This document shows, piece after piece, positions 8,613 through 16,487 of a stretch of 33,707 bases of DNA (position 1 is its first letter; every line of letters starts with the position of its first letter). A program made the position numbers and the translations under genes. This DNA is from SAR202 cluster bacterium (lineage in GTDB: Bacteria > Chloroflexota > Dehalococcoidia > Lucifugimonadales > UBA826), in the NCBI GenBank assembly GCA_009392815.1, contig VFFS01000038.1:1-33707 (forward strand), written 5' to 3'. Under the pieces are notes generated by a model that had not been told where the DNA came from, searched no databases, and saw nothing but the letters and a program-made list of their open reading frames with translations.

Positions 8613-9788
8613 CTAGTCAGGTGGAGAATTTGTAAATATGAGGCTTGCTGCCGCCATAAACATTCCCCCGACGCCTTGGCAGAAAGATACTTCTACGTTG
8701 GGTACTTGATTAGAGGCCTCACCCCTTACCTGTCTAATAGACTCCTGGATCGCGAACATCCCGTACATTCCAGTATGTGTATATGAGAGTCCACCTCCGT
8801 TGGTATTCATAGGCAAACTTCCGCCGGGAGAGGTGTTACCTTGCTCTATAAATGCCCCTGCTTCACCTCTTGATACGAATCCAAGATCTTCTAGACCATA
8901 AATAGGTAAATGAGCAAATGCATCATAAATCATCAAGTGGTCTATATTGCTTTGATTGAGGCCTGATTCTTCAAAGGCCTTCTTGCTGGAAATTTTGAAT
9001 GCAGTGGAAGATGTCATATCGTACATTTGACTTACGATCGGCGTTTCTGCGGATTCTCCTGTTCCTAAGATGTAAACGGGATCCTTCGCAAAGTTGTTTG
9101 CTCTATTACTTCTTGTGATTATTAATGCTCCACCCCCATCAGAAACTAAGCAGCATTCCAGAAGATGAAAGGGGTAACAAATCATCCGACTTTCTAGGAC
9201 GTCTTCGATTGTTATTAGATCTCTGTACATGGCTCTGGGCACTTTGTTTGACCATTTACGTTGGGCAACGGCAACGGAAGCCAACTGTTCGTGGGTCGTA
9301 CCCGTTTCCTTCATATATCTCAGGACTCCCAAACCAAATTGGGTTGTAGGCCCGTATACGCCATAAATTGATTCAAACTGTCCAGGGAAGCTACTGTCCC
9401 TCAAACCTTCTAAACTTGAATCAGAAAAATTTGAATTAGAACTTTGTCCTACTCTGCTTTTTCCACTCTCTGCCATGGACACTAATACCGTGTCACAGAG
9501 GCCGCTTGCGATTGCAGCTGCCGCATGCCTCACATGTATTAGAAAAGAGGTTCCTCCCACCTGAGTATTATCTATCCATTTGGGCGTGATACCGAGGTAA
9601 TGCGCGAGAGCGACCGGATTCATTGTCGTAGCGATTCCGTCTATTTCTTTCTTATCAATCCCACAATCTTTGATTGCGTTTACTGACGCATCGACATGGA
9701 GCTGGAAAGGAGTTTTATCCGGAATATTCCCGAGTTCGGTGGTTTCTGAAGCTCCCACTATGGCAGTTTTATACCTGAGTGACTCCAT
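8613..9788 (-). CDS. Thiolase-like protein without nucleophilic Cys (SCP-x/Ltp2-like aldolase or acyltransferase)
   Basis: 391 residues with the thiolase fold: TAIVGASETTELG at the N-terminus, AAAIASGLCDTVLVSMAESG (about 90-109), VSDGGGALIITR, GGSLPMNTNGGG, a THTGMYG block with His338, and the C-terminal SFCQGVGGMF with Cys370. In true thiolases the acylated Cys sits in a CGSG-like motif. The matching place here (near residue 78, QVGGTS) has Gly. This absence is a feature of Ltp2-like retro-aldolases, which need a DUF35 partner to cleave steroid side chains, and the gene here is preceded by a DUF35 gene 48 nt upstream. The assignment to aldolase is therefore plausible but not proven. A weak ribosome binding site and the conserved N-terminus support the ATG at 9788. 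Confidence 0.85.
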   Translation of the reverse strand: MESLRYKTAIVGASETTELGNIPDKTPFQLHVDASVNAIKDCGIDKKEIDGIATTMNPVALAHYLGITPKWIDNTQVGGTSFLIHVRHAAAAIASGLCDTVLVSMAESGKSRVGQSSNSNFSDSSLEGLRDSSFPGQFESIYGVYGPTTQFGLGVLRYMKETGTTHEQLASVAVAQRKWSNKVPRAMYRDLITIEDVLESRMICYPFHLLECCLVSDGGGALIITRSNRANNFAKDPVYILGTGESAETPIVSQMYDMTSSTAFKISSKKAFEESGLNQSNIDHLMIYDAFAHLPIYGLEDLGFVSRGEAGAFIEQGNTSPGGSLPMNTNGGGLSYTHTGMYGMFAIQESIRQVRGEASNQVPNVEVSFCQGVGGMFMAAASLIFTNSPPD

Positions 9789-9836
9789 TTTTAATGATTT
9801 ATTTCGAGTGCTTTATTATTGATTCTATCTGTGTTT

Positions 9837-10259
9837 TTAGTTTTCATCCGGGCACCACTTTGGGATGGTTATATCTGGGGCAACGTCTTCAAAAACAACT
9901 CTTAAGGACATATCCAATATGAGATTTTCCGGAGTATTCTCTATCCCCACTATATTGGACATCATTCTCGGCCCCTCTTCCAGCTCCACTATGGCTATGG
10001 CATATGGAGCATCGTCCTCAAAACCTGGTGCTGGACGATGGTTAATCATGTAAGAGTATAAAGAACCTCTTCCGCTCACCTCGAACCATTCAATGTTTTG
10101 GGATAAGCAAAGCGGACACACCATTCGCGGATAAAAAAAAGGTTTCGAGCAATCGATACAGCGTTGTATCCATAGCTCATGTTGAGCAACCTTCGACCAA
10201 AAAAAATCTGACTCTGGGGTCGGGATGGGGATAGGCTTTCTATATATTTTGTCAGTCAT
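9837..10259 (-). CDS. DUF35 / OB-fold nucleic-acid-binding-like protein with rubredoxin-type zinc ribbon
   Basis: 140 residues. An N-terminal helix (PESDFFWSKVAQHELWIQRC) leads into a zinc ribbon with Cys34, Cys37, Cys48 and Cys51, followed by an OB-fold domain (GRGSLYSYMINHRPAPGF and YAIAIVELEEGPRMMSNIVG). This is the standard layout of DUF35 proteins, which form complexes with thiolase-fold enzymes: ChsH2-DUF35 with the Ltp2 aldolase, and the archaeal HMG-CoA synthase/thiolase complex. It is first in a minus-strand unit with the thiolase-like gene, so the two products very likely form such a complex, the DUF35 chain positioning the CoA thioester. The start is the only good ATG, with a GAG-type weak SD. 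Confidence 0.92.
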   Translation of the reverse strand: MTDKIYRKPIPIPTPESDFFWSKVAQHELWIQRCIDCSKPFFYPRMVCPLCLSQNIEWFEVSGRGSLYSYMINHRPAPGFEDDAPYAIAIVELEEGPRMMSNIVGIENTPENLILDMSLRVVFEDVAPDITIPKWCPDEN

Positions 10260-10345
10260 GAATCTCTAGTCTGGATCTACGATATTAAGTATATTTCCAT
10301 TTACATTGTAATTGTCCGCATTGTATGGACCATCCATTATTCGGG

Positions 10346-11809
10346 TCAATCGGTACTAGGGGTACTATTGAAAACCTTGGCCCCTATCGACCTAATCATC
10401 CCTTTAAATATAAATGCGTGAAGCGGGAGTAGAGAGTACCAATATAAATAGCCAGTAAAGGAATTAGAGTAAAAAGATGCAGTCTGCCATATCCTTGTCG
10501 TAGTCGGTCGTGTTTCAACTTCAAATTTGAGTGTGGCTTCACCAGGAAGTTTCATTTCCGCTAGAAATGTGACCATTCTATTTTCTGCTGTGTCTATTAT
10601 TCTCCACCAATCGAGAGTGTCTCCAATTATAAATTTGTCCTTCTCTAATCTTGATCGTCGCATTCCAACCCCACCGACCAAAAGATCAAACCACCCCCTG
10701 ATACGCCACAATATATTTGCAAAATACCACCCGTTACAGCCGCCGATTTCATTTATGGGCTTGATTGCCTCTAAGGCATTACTATCAACATCGATAAATC
10801 TTGTGTCCTCAAATTTATATTTGAAATCTGAGAGATTTATGCTTCCAAAGCCAACTCCCTTTGGTGTTTTGCTAGCGGAAGAATTTGCATCAAACCAGCG
10901 TGAAACGGGACCAGTTTCTGAGTCTTCTAATACATGTTGAATAGCTTTTTTATATGTGACCGGAGTGATTGGAAACATTTCCATCCCGCTTCTTTCCGTC
11001 ACAACACTGTCGGTTGTCAAACTGTTGATCAATTTTCTTCCCGCTCTCGCATATACAGGTGTTACCAGACCTAGCCATAGACTGGATAAGTGTGGAGTTA
11101 AAACGGGGACAGATATCATGGCGCGCTTTATTCCACGTTGGTGACCGTATTCTTTCATAAGGTCCTTGTACGATACTTTGTCAGGGCCCCCTATTTGAAT
11201 AATTTTGCTCCCATTGAAGTGGGAATCGGCGGACATAGATAGATAATCGACCACATCCTCGATCCAGATAGGTTGAGCAAGTGAAGAGACCCACTTCGGC
11301 GTAATCATAGCGGGGAGCCTTTCAACCAAGCTCTTCATAATTTCGTAGGACAAACCACCCTTACCGATAATAATCGAGGCTTGGAATTCAATGCATTCGA
11401 CAGAAGAGGATCTAAGTAGCTCTCCCACCCTTAGACGGCTGGATAAATGTTTGGAAAGTTTACCAGTTTGTGTTGTTAAACCACCGAGGTAAATAATCCT
11501 TTTAACACCGCTATTTGTAGCTTCATTCAAAAAGTTTCTAGCACAGGTAATTTCATCCTCATCAAAGTCATTGTCAGAGGCCAAAGAATGTACCAAATAA
11601 AAGGCTGTATCTATATTTTGTAATTTTTTTGAGACAGTCTCTGACCTTAATAAATTACACTCCCCTATATCTATTCCTTTACCATGAAAACGTTGCTTAA
11701 ATGCGACTTTATCCCTTACCAAACATCTGAGTTTGTGGGGACCAACCGACATTTTTTCCGTCAGGCGGGAACCTATATAACCAGAAGCCCCTGTTATTGC
11801 TATATTCAT
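10346..11809 (-). CDS. NAD(P)-binding SDR with C-terminal DUF2867
   Basis: 487 residues in two parts. Residues 1 to about 300 are an atypical SDR with the Rossmann motif GASGYIGSRL (7-16) and AFYLVHSLASDNDFDEDE. Residues from about 330 to 480 are DUF2867, recognised by GWYFANILWRIRGWFDLLVGG, a DTLDWWRI segment and the end YWYSLLPLHAFIFKGMIRSI. This fusion is widespread and is often linked with light- or lipid-related clusters; its reaction is unknown. The ATG at 11809 has an AAGGAC about 8 nt upstream. It is the last gene of the DICT unit, 90 nt after the DICT-USP gene. Transcription may stop in the 86 nt that separate it from the DUF35 gene, though no clear terminator is visible. Confidence 0.9.
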   Translation of the reverse strand: MNIAITGASGYIGSRLTEKMSVGPHKLRCLVRDKVAFKQRFHGKGIDIGECNLLRSETVSKKLQNIDTAFYLVHSLASDNDFDEDEITCARNFLNEATNSGVKRIIYLGGLTTQTGKLSKHLSSRLRVGELLRSSSVECIEFQASIIIGKGGLSYEIMKSLVERLPAMITPKWVSSLAQPIWIEDVVDYLSMSADSHFNGSKIIQIGGPDKVSYKDLMKEYGHQRGIKRAMISVPVLTPHLSSLWLGLVTPVYARAGRKLINSLTTDSVVTERSGMEMFPITPVTYKKAIQHVLEDSETGPVSRWFDANSSASKTPKGVGFGSINLSDFKYKFEDTRFIDVDSNALEAIKPINEIGGCNGWYFANILWRIRGWFDLLVGGVGMRRSRLEKDKFIIGDTLDWWRIIDTAENRMVTFLAEMKLPGEATLKFEVETRPTTTRIWQTASFYSNSFTGYLYWYSLLPLHAFIFKGMIRSIGAKVFNSTPSTD

Positions 11810-11899
11810 GTAGAGTCCTTAGTTTCAGATGTGATGGGATACAAATTTTTCCAAAACATCAGAACTATTGTAGGGTGCAAAGTCATCATTTTCATTCGC

Positions 11900-13000
11900 T
11901 TACACATGTGCCTGTCTGAAATATCCGTCATCGGTTGAAACCATTAGTTGGGGCGTATTAGTGTTTTTGATCTGACCAAGGGTATTTCCTACAATTCTGT
12001 CCACAAGGCTCGGGAATTCGTAATATTGGGGGACTATTACCACGTCAGCCTTTTCTCTATTTGCAATTTCGCCTATGGCCTGAAATCCGTGTTTCCCGGC
12101 GAGCAAGGCGCTGGCATGTAGGCCCTCGTTTTTGAACTCTGCTAACTGTTGACTTAGATGAGACCTTCCGAGTGTATTCACTTCATCTCCAGACAAATTG
12201 ATCTCAGTCCAGGTAGTCCCTGGAGGACCTGGATTTACAAAATAAGAAGCCGCTGAAATATCGTATAAGATAGCCTCTGCTTGGAGAGATTTACAAAGAG
12301 ATATTGATGATTTTAGCGATTCTTCTGTTCCTGGAGAAAGTTTATCGGAAGGTTTATCTTGAGTTATTACCATAACTTTCTTTACCTTGCTCTCAAGTGT
12401 CCTAGATAATGTCTCCACGCTTAATGGTTGCAACTCCTTATTTAGACTTACTGAGTCTAAATGCGAGATAAGAGACTTGATTACGCGCTCATCTGATGAC
12501 ACAAACCCTTCAAACATTTTCTCGGGATCAGACAATTTTCCCTGGCCGAATATTTCTTCTGATATCTCCCAGCCTATAAAAGCGATCGGGGTGGGACTTT
12601 CGCTTACTAAAAACCATTGATTTTCAACATTGGATACTGAGAGATCCAGAGATGTCCAATTGTTTACTACAGACAGTTGATGTGGTGTTGGTTCACCGAC
12701 TCCATAAGCGTGGATCTTTGTACCGCTATTTTTAAGTTGCTGATATCTTTTTAGCTCGCTATCTACTTTATCAACTCTTTGGAAACCTACATATAGGGTG
12801 GGGTTTTGAGACGAACGCGAAAGTTCGTCTTCTATCTGCCGAGTTATTTCAAGCATTTTCGAAGAGCCATGCAAGAATTCGAAACCTTCTATGGGAAGCC
12901 CATTTTCTCTAAGGCTATTGTCCATGCGGAGGACGAACTCTCTTACAGGGCTACCCATAGTGTTGGTGCCCGAAGAGCTTAATTTCCAGTTAAAATTCAT
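11900..13000 (-). CDS. DICT sensory domain fused to universal-stress-like domain
   Basis: 366 residues. About 45-180 match a DICT domain: LYVGFQRVDK, LKRYQQLKNSGTKIHAYGVG, QWFLVSESPTPIAFIGWE, the GQGKLSDPEKMFEGFVSSD block, then ERVIKSLISHL. DICT was defined in diguanylate cyclases and two-component proteins and has been proposed to work in light responses. About 206-356 (KKVMVITQDKP to TPQLMV) read as a UspA-like Rossmann domain with the typical VDRIVGNTLGQI near the end, although the nucleotide-binding glycine motif is incomplete. There is no output domain such as HTH, GGDEF or kinase, so it may act by protein contact. The ATG at 13000 has a GAAAGG SD and overlaps the end of the preceding gene by 11 nt, implying coupled translation. 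I am fairly sure of DICT and less sure of the C-terminal half. Confidence 0.8.
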   Translation of the reverse strand: MNFNWKLSSSGTNTMGSPVREFVLRMDNSLRENGLPIEGFEFLHGSSKMLEITRQIEDELSRSSQNPTLYVGFQRVDKVDSELKRYQQLKNSGTKIHAYGVGEPTPHQLSVVNNWTSLDLSVSNVENQWFLVSESPTPIAFIGWEISEEIFGQGKLSDPEKMFEGFVSSDERVIKSLISHLDSVSLNKELQPLSVETLSRTLESKVKKVMVITQDKPSDKLSPGTEESLKSSISLCKSLQAEAILYDISAASYFVNPGPPGTTWTEINLSGDEVNTLGRSHLSQQLAEFKNEGLHASALLAGKHGFQAIGEIANREKADVVIVPQYYEFPSLVDRIVGNTLGQIKNTNTPQLMVSTDDGYFRQAHV

Positions 13001-13367
13001 TATATAAACCTTTCATTAGTTTTGCGGATGTTTTTATACTTTTTACCTCCAGCCCGGGAAGTAAGCCCACTCTGCTGAGCAGACTTGGAGTCGCCCTTCG
13101 ACCTATCACGAAGGCAATTTCTCCCATTAGAGATACATTCAAAGTTTTACCCATGTCTGTTAGAGAATCGGAAATCTTTTTCAACATGATTCTCTTGGAT
13201 AATGATGGAGGTATTAATTTTGATGCGTTCCGATTTAACCTAGTTACATTTATGTTTATTTCATTTCCTTGAAAAGATAAAGAGACGTCGAACTCAGGTG
13301 CCTCAACCCTAAGGGATCCATCAATGTGAAACTTTTCTTTCAAGGAGCTGCTAGTCATTCCTTCCAC
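12990..13367 (-). CDS. Hypothetical protein, beta-rich N-terminus
   Basis: 125 residues from a GTG at 13367; an in-frame ATG at 13358 (122 residues) is an alternative. I do not recognise a family. The first 50 residues are alternating polar/hydrophobic and likely beta strands (FHIDGSLRVEAPEFDVSLSF, EININVTRLN). The rest is probably helical, with a cluster of basic residues (SKRIMLKKIS) and a GRRATPSLLSRVGLLPGLEVKS segment. No signal peptide or membrane helix is seen. It overlaps both the upstream 74-residue gene (17 nt) and the downstream DICT-USP gene (11 nt), so the three are translationally coupled. A protein partner for the DICT product is a reasonable guess only. Confidence 0.7.
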   Translation of the reverse strand: MEGMTSSSLKEKFHIDGSLRVEAPEFDVSLSFQGNEININVTRLNRNASKLIPPSLSKRIMLKKISDSLTDMGKTLNVSLMGEIAFVIGRRATPSLLSRVGLLPGLEVKSIKTSAKLMKGLYNEF

Positions 13368-13575
13368 TCGAGTCCATTTTTTCAGATGTGCTTATACTTA
13401 CCGCTCCATTTAGGGACCATTTTGCTCTTGGTGAAGAGTCACCAGTGGTCTGAGGTACTGAGACATTCAGGTTTTCAAAGGAATAATGGATCGTTGTATT
13501 TCTTTCATTTAGGAATGTGTAGAGCCCTTGAGCCAGATCTATCCATGCGCTCATTTTGGTATTTTCATTTGACAT
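13351..13575 (-). CDS. Small hypothetical protein in the DICT unit
   Basis: 74 residues. The ATG at 13575 has a very good AAAGGAG about 9 nt upstream, and the gene overlaps the next one by 17 nt, which argues strongly that it is real despite its size. The sequence begins SAWIDLAQGLYTFLNERN (helix), continues with a likely beta region (TTIHYSFENLNVSVP), then a proline/serine-rich turn and WSLNGAVSISTS. No family is recognised; no membrane segment and no cysteines are present. The C-terminal LNGAVSIS and the GSLRV of the neighbouring 125-residue protein look vaguely alike, so the two may share a beta-module origin, but I would not press this. Confidence 0.68.
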   Translation of the reverse strand: MSNENTKMSAWIDLAQGLYTFLNERNTTIHYSFENLNVSVPQTTGDSSPRAKWSLNGAVSISTSEKMDSSGRND

Positions 13576-13606
13576 ATTTAATTCTCCTTTTTACGGATTA
13601 TTTTTA

Positions 13607-13747
13607 TTAGGCAGCAGTTTTTTCCTGGTATCTATCTTCCACTTTGTAACGTCTACCGCACATCAAACATTGCAGCTCGAGACCTTCGTGTTGCTTCAAT
13701 TCAACGATGTTGCCGTCGCATCTGTTACATCTATATTTGTGTTTCAT
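13607..13747 (-). CDS. 46-residue zinc-ribbon protein
   Basis: Starting at the ATG at 13747 the product is MKHKYRCNRCDGNIVELK followed by a second CxxC in LQCLMCGRRYKVEDRY. The two CxxC pairs about 20 residues apart are a classic treble-clef/zinc-ribbon arrangement. A longer frame from 13816 exists, but its extra 23 residues have no ribosome binding site. The 13747 start has AAAGGA about 10 nt upstream and gives a protein that begins right at the zinc ribbon. The gene is the first of five on the minus strand after a 154-bp gap, so it probably lies next to a promoter. Such mini-ribbons may bind nucleic acid or an enzyme partner; the function is unknown. Confidence 0.7.
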   Translation of the reverse strand: MKHKYRCNRCDGNIVELKQHEGLELQCLMCGRRYKVEDRYQEKTAA

Positions 13748-13901
13748 ATTGCATATATCCTTTATAATTTGTTGTTTAACACAAGTCAGTGTATCAAAAT
13801 ATATACCAAAGTGCAACTATGTGTGTGGAAATGCAAATACCTAATGTGATAGGACTGGAGAGGGTGTCAAGTCAACTCGGATTTTTACAGAAGTGGAATC
13901 G
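13748..13901 (-). promoter_or_regulatory. Gap with likely promoter of the zinc-ribbon/DICT unit
   Basis: 154 bp with no gene separate the nine-gene unit from the zinc-ribbon gene. On the minus strand TTGCAC (13812-13817) and TACACT (13789-13794) lie 17 bp apart and are the best promoter match. A small inverted repeat ACAC-TGACTT-GTGT (13781-13794) overlaps that -10. A second TTGACA is present further upstream. No terminator-like hairpin with a T tract is evident, so read-through from the upstream unit remains possible. Confidence 0.35.
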
Positions 13902-14888
13902 CTAAGGATAAGAACTCTTGGTTAGATCATTTAACTGGTCTTTAATCGAATGTTGCCAAGATCGGGATCGAAAATTAAGGTCTTTCTCCGCCAGTCTTGA
14001 TGATATGTTTGAGTTGCTCCACAAGGTCCGAAGTGAGCTTGCTGTGAAATAGGTTTCCCGACCGATTAATTTATTCATCCAACCGTTTGTTTGACCAGCC
14101 AATAACGCTACTGAATTTGGTATGCGAATTATTGGCATTTTTTTATTGGTCAGCGAGCATACATACTCCAGAAATTCTTTAACCGAAACTTTACTCCCCG
14201 ATAAAAGATAATGCTGCCCGTTAGCTCCCATAGTGATGCTGTTGAATACGGCAATGGATACATCGCGCACGTCCACAAAATCATATGCTCCCGACACGAA
14301 GGCGTGTGTTCCGTATTTAATGTGTACTTTCAAAAATTTGCCGATTTGTGAGGATCCAGGGTCGTGGGGTCCTATTATTCCAGTAGGACACAGTACACTG
14401 GTCTTAAGCTTTCCAGACTGAGCTGTTTGTAGAACTTCTAAGGTAGCTTCTGCTTTGCTGAAGCCATAGTCGTCATGGGTGAGATAGGGGTCAATTTCAG
14501 AAATTTCGTCGATCTGTTTTTCCCCAGATCCTGGAGATATAGCTTGGATGGAACTGACATATATCAGTTTCTCAACACCAGCCTCATTACATGCCTCTAT
14601 TACGTTTTTAGTTCCTTGGACGTTGATTCGGGTTAACTCTTTCCGTGCCAGTGGCATAACCGAGATCTTGCTCGCGAGGTGAATTACGTATTCGGAATCG
14701 GATAAGGCATTTTTCAGGCTTTTCACATCATCCAAGTCGGCTCTTTTGACATCTAGTCCGATGCTCCGAAAATATTCCGCATTTGAACTAGCTCTGCATA
14801 TTACACGAACAGGTAATTTTAACTCGTTTATATGTCTAACTAATGCGTGTCCCAGATGTCCGGTGGCCCCTATGATGGAAATGCTCAT
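13902..14888 (-). CDS. NAD-dependent epimerase/dehydratase (extended SDR, dihydroflavonol-reductase/3beta-HSD-like)
   Basis: 328 residues from the ATG at 14888. The Rossmann motif IIGATGHLGHALVRHI starts at once. IHLASKISVMPLARKELTRI and the VNVQGTKNV-type segment are typical of extended SDRs. YGFSKAEAT holds the catalytic Tyr-x3-Lys, and LCPTGIIGPHDPG follows. Similar proteins act on hydroxy or oxo groups of steroids, flavonoids, hopanoid precursors or glycolipids; the substrate here is unknown. A longer frame from 14945 adds 19 residues and overlaps the upstream gene by 53 nt. I prefer 14888, 4 nt after that gene's stop, because the fold begins there, although neither start has a strong SD. 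It is the ninth and last gene of the coupled unit that begins at 22033. Confidence 0.87.
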   Translation of the reverse strand: MSISIIGATGHLGHALVRHINELKLPVRVICRASSNAEYFRSIGLDVKRADLDDVKSLKNALSDSEYVIHLASKISVMPLARKELTRINVQGTKNVIEACNEAGVEKLIYVSSIQAISPGSGEKQIDEISEIDPYLTHDDYGFSKAEATLEVLQTAQSGKLKTSVLCPTGIIGPHDPGSSQIGKFLKVHIKYGTHAFVSGAYDFVDVRDVSIAVFNSITMGANGQHYLLSGSKVSVKEFLEYVCSLTNKKMPIIRIPNSVALLAGQTNGWMNKLIGRETYFTASSLRTLWSNSNISSRLAEKDLNFRSRSWQHSIKDQLNDLTKSSYP

Positions 14889-14892
14889 ATTA

Positions 14893-15672
14893 CTATCGAT
14901 TAATTTCGATGTTGTTTTGCTTCGATCTGGTTGAAGAATGCTCATTTGATTTTTTAATCTTTAACGCCAATAGGCTCAGTCCTACTGCTCCAATAGCTAC
15001 TAATATTACAGACAAAGGGACGAATAATTGGTGGTTCCACAGGTTCGTATTCCCATTTTGATCATTGTCGTGGAATTTTCGTACTTCCAATATTGTTGAC
15101 GGTAATCTAGCTATATCGGACACCCCAAATCGCTCTTCTTTACCTATTGCTACCCATAGTTTTCCCGTGTTGTCTTCTAAATCCAGACTTACTAGATGAT
15201 GCAGGCCTGTTTCAGAGATAGAAATTTCTTTTTTAGTCAGAATCCAAGAATTAGTATCTGTAAATGGTTCGTGAAAGGGGGTTAGTTTTGCTCCATTAGT
15301 GATGATATGTGAGTCTATTAGCTCAATCGGAGATTGATTGCTTTCACTGGGTTTAATCAGAACTATTGTTGGTCGAAAATTCCTAACCTGTTCCAGGGCA
15401 GGTAGTCCAATTTCCAAATTCAGAATTTGCCCTGGCTCGGCTTCGAATGCAATCCAAGATTGGTCAGATGTTTCATTCAATACTTGGTATATGACTTTCG
15501 ATATTTGTATGTCGCTCAGCCTCAGAGCGTTATCGAGTGTCTTGTTTTTATCGAGAGCTAGATATGGGACGTGTGATTCAACAACGCCAACGTGGACCAA
15601 CGGGATCACAACGAGACAAAAAAAAATAATTTTCAATAGCCATAAATTTTTAAACTTTGTTAGAGCTGTCAT
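14893..15672 (-). CDS. Membrane-anchored ectodomain protein, unknown function
   Basis: 259 residues. An N-terminal hydrophobic segment (about 9-31, LWLLKIIFFCLVVIPLVHVG) is a signal peptide or anchor, and a second one (about 221-241, LFVPLSVILVAIGAVGLSLL) precedes a basic C-terminal tail. The ~190 residues between are predicted to be extracytoplasmic and beta-rich. QSWIAFEAEPGQILNLEIGLP recalls bacterial pre-peptidase-type beta-sandwiches, and FHEPFTDTNSWILTK and KLWVAIGKEERFG look like conserved blocks. I do not know the family name. It overlaps DUF1365 by ATGA and is followed at once by the SDR, so it belongs to the lipid unit. It may be an envelope-side partner, but that is a guess. Confidence 0.8.
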   Translation of the reverse strand: MTALTKFKNLWLLKIIFFCLVVIPLVHVGVVESHVPYLALDKNKTLDNALRLSDIQISKVIYQVLNETSDQSWIAFEAEPGQILNLEIGLPALEQVRNFRPTIVLIKPSESNQSPIELIDSHIITNGAKLTPFHEPFTDTNSWILTKKEISISETGLHHLVSLDLEDNTGKLWVAIGKEERFGVSDIARLPSTILEVRKFHDNDQNGNTNLWNHQLFVPLSVILVAIGAVGLSLLALKIKKSNEHSSTRSKQNNIEINR

Positions 15673-16487
15673 ACAAATGGGAACTTTATCTTGGATATAA
15701 AGCCTTTAGCTGGAGATATATGACTATCTTTCGCTGGTACGGGTTTTTTATAAAAATCTATTTTCTTTTTGAAGAAAAGTACGCGAGCGATTTTCAGTAT
15801 TCTTAACTCAGTAAATAACACAGTTGTGACTAATTTTGGCAACATCTTAAGAAGTGATGACTTTTGCATTGGCGTTAGATTGCCAGAGAATTCAGTTGTT
15901 ATCAATGGCAGACCATGTTGGTGCAATTTGATGTGAATTTCGACACTGTTTTCTGAAAATGAAAACTTAAATGTATATTCACCTTTCCTGGATATGAAGG
16001 GTGATACATGGAATCGTTTGGATGAAAAATACTCCTTATTTTCGTGGTCGAACGATTGGTCGTCGAGGTAGTAGATATGTGATTCTCCGAAGGTGTTATG
16101 GACTTCGACTGCGACGTCACGAATTTTATTGTCGGTGTGAAAACGAAAGTAAAAGGTTGCAGGGTTAAAAGAGTATCGAAAAATACTTGGAGTGGTAAGG
16201 ACATAAATATTATCTTTTTCGGTGATGTCTGCAAAATATTTTGATAATTTAGATCCAAGACTTTTGCAGGATTCATCGATGTAATCAGAGCTTTGAATTT
16301 TTAATAAACCATTGCCGTTGTATGACATCGGCCAGATGTCCAGCGCACCCTTTTCCAGCTGATTCAGATTGAGAAAAAGCATGGTGTGTTTAAATCGGAA
16401 AGAATGGAGTGTAGGGGCCACTCTACTGTGTACGAGATATCCTGAAGCTATAAATGACTTATTCAGACGGTCCTCGGCTTGTCTCAA
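15669..16487 (-). CDS. DUF1365 family protein
   Basis: 272 residues. Family landmarks are LVHSRVAPTLHSFRFKHTML near the N-terminus, FRYSFNPATFYFRFH in the middle, VAVEVHNTFGESHIYYL, and the SKRFHVSPF block. DUF1365 proteins are nearly always encoded next to an FAD amine-oxidase-like protein and a CFA-type methyltransferase, as here, and are presumed to work on phospholipid acyl chains; no activity is firmly assigned. The TTG at 16487 overlaps the amine-oxidase gene by 29 nt. No good SD is visible, so the exact start is uncertain and could be a few codons later. It overlaps the next gene by ATGA. Confidence 0.9.
   Translation of the reverse strand: MRQAEDRLNKSFIASGYLVHSRVAPTLHSFRFKHTMLFLNLNQLEKGALDIWPMSYNGNGLLKIQSSDYIDESCKSLGSKLSKYFADITEKDNIYVLTTPSIFRYSFNPATFYFRFHTDNKIRDVAVEVHNTFGESHIYYLDDQSFDHENKEYFSSKRFHVSPFISRKGEYTFKFSFSENSVEIHIKLHQHGLPLITTEFSGNLTPMQKSSLLKMLPKLVTTVLFTELRILKIARVLFFKKKIDFYKKPVPAKDSHISPAKGFISKIKFPFV

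Noticed and set aside
12387-12620. Plus-strand frame of 77 codons within the DICT-USP gene
   Set aside because: Antisense shadow of a gene with clear domain matches; no SD and no recognisable protein features.
13831-13838. ATGCAAAT shared with 22081-22088 as a common operator half-site
   Set aside because: An 8-nt match between two 150-bp AT-rich regions is expected by chance fairly often, and neither copy is part of a dyad.
16459-16487. Frameshift between the amine-oxidase and DUF1365 genes
   Set aside because: Both products are complete by family comparison; the 29-nt overlap is ordinary translational coupling.
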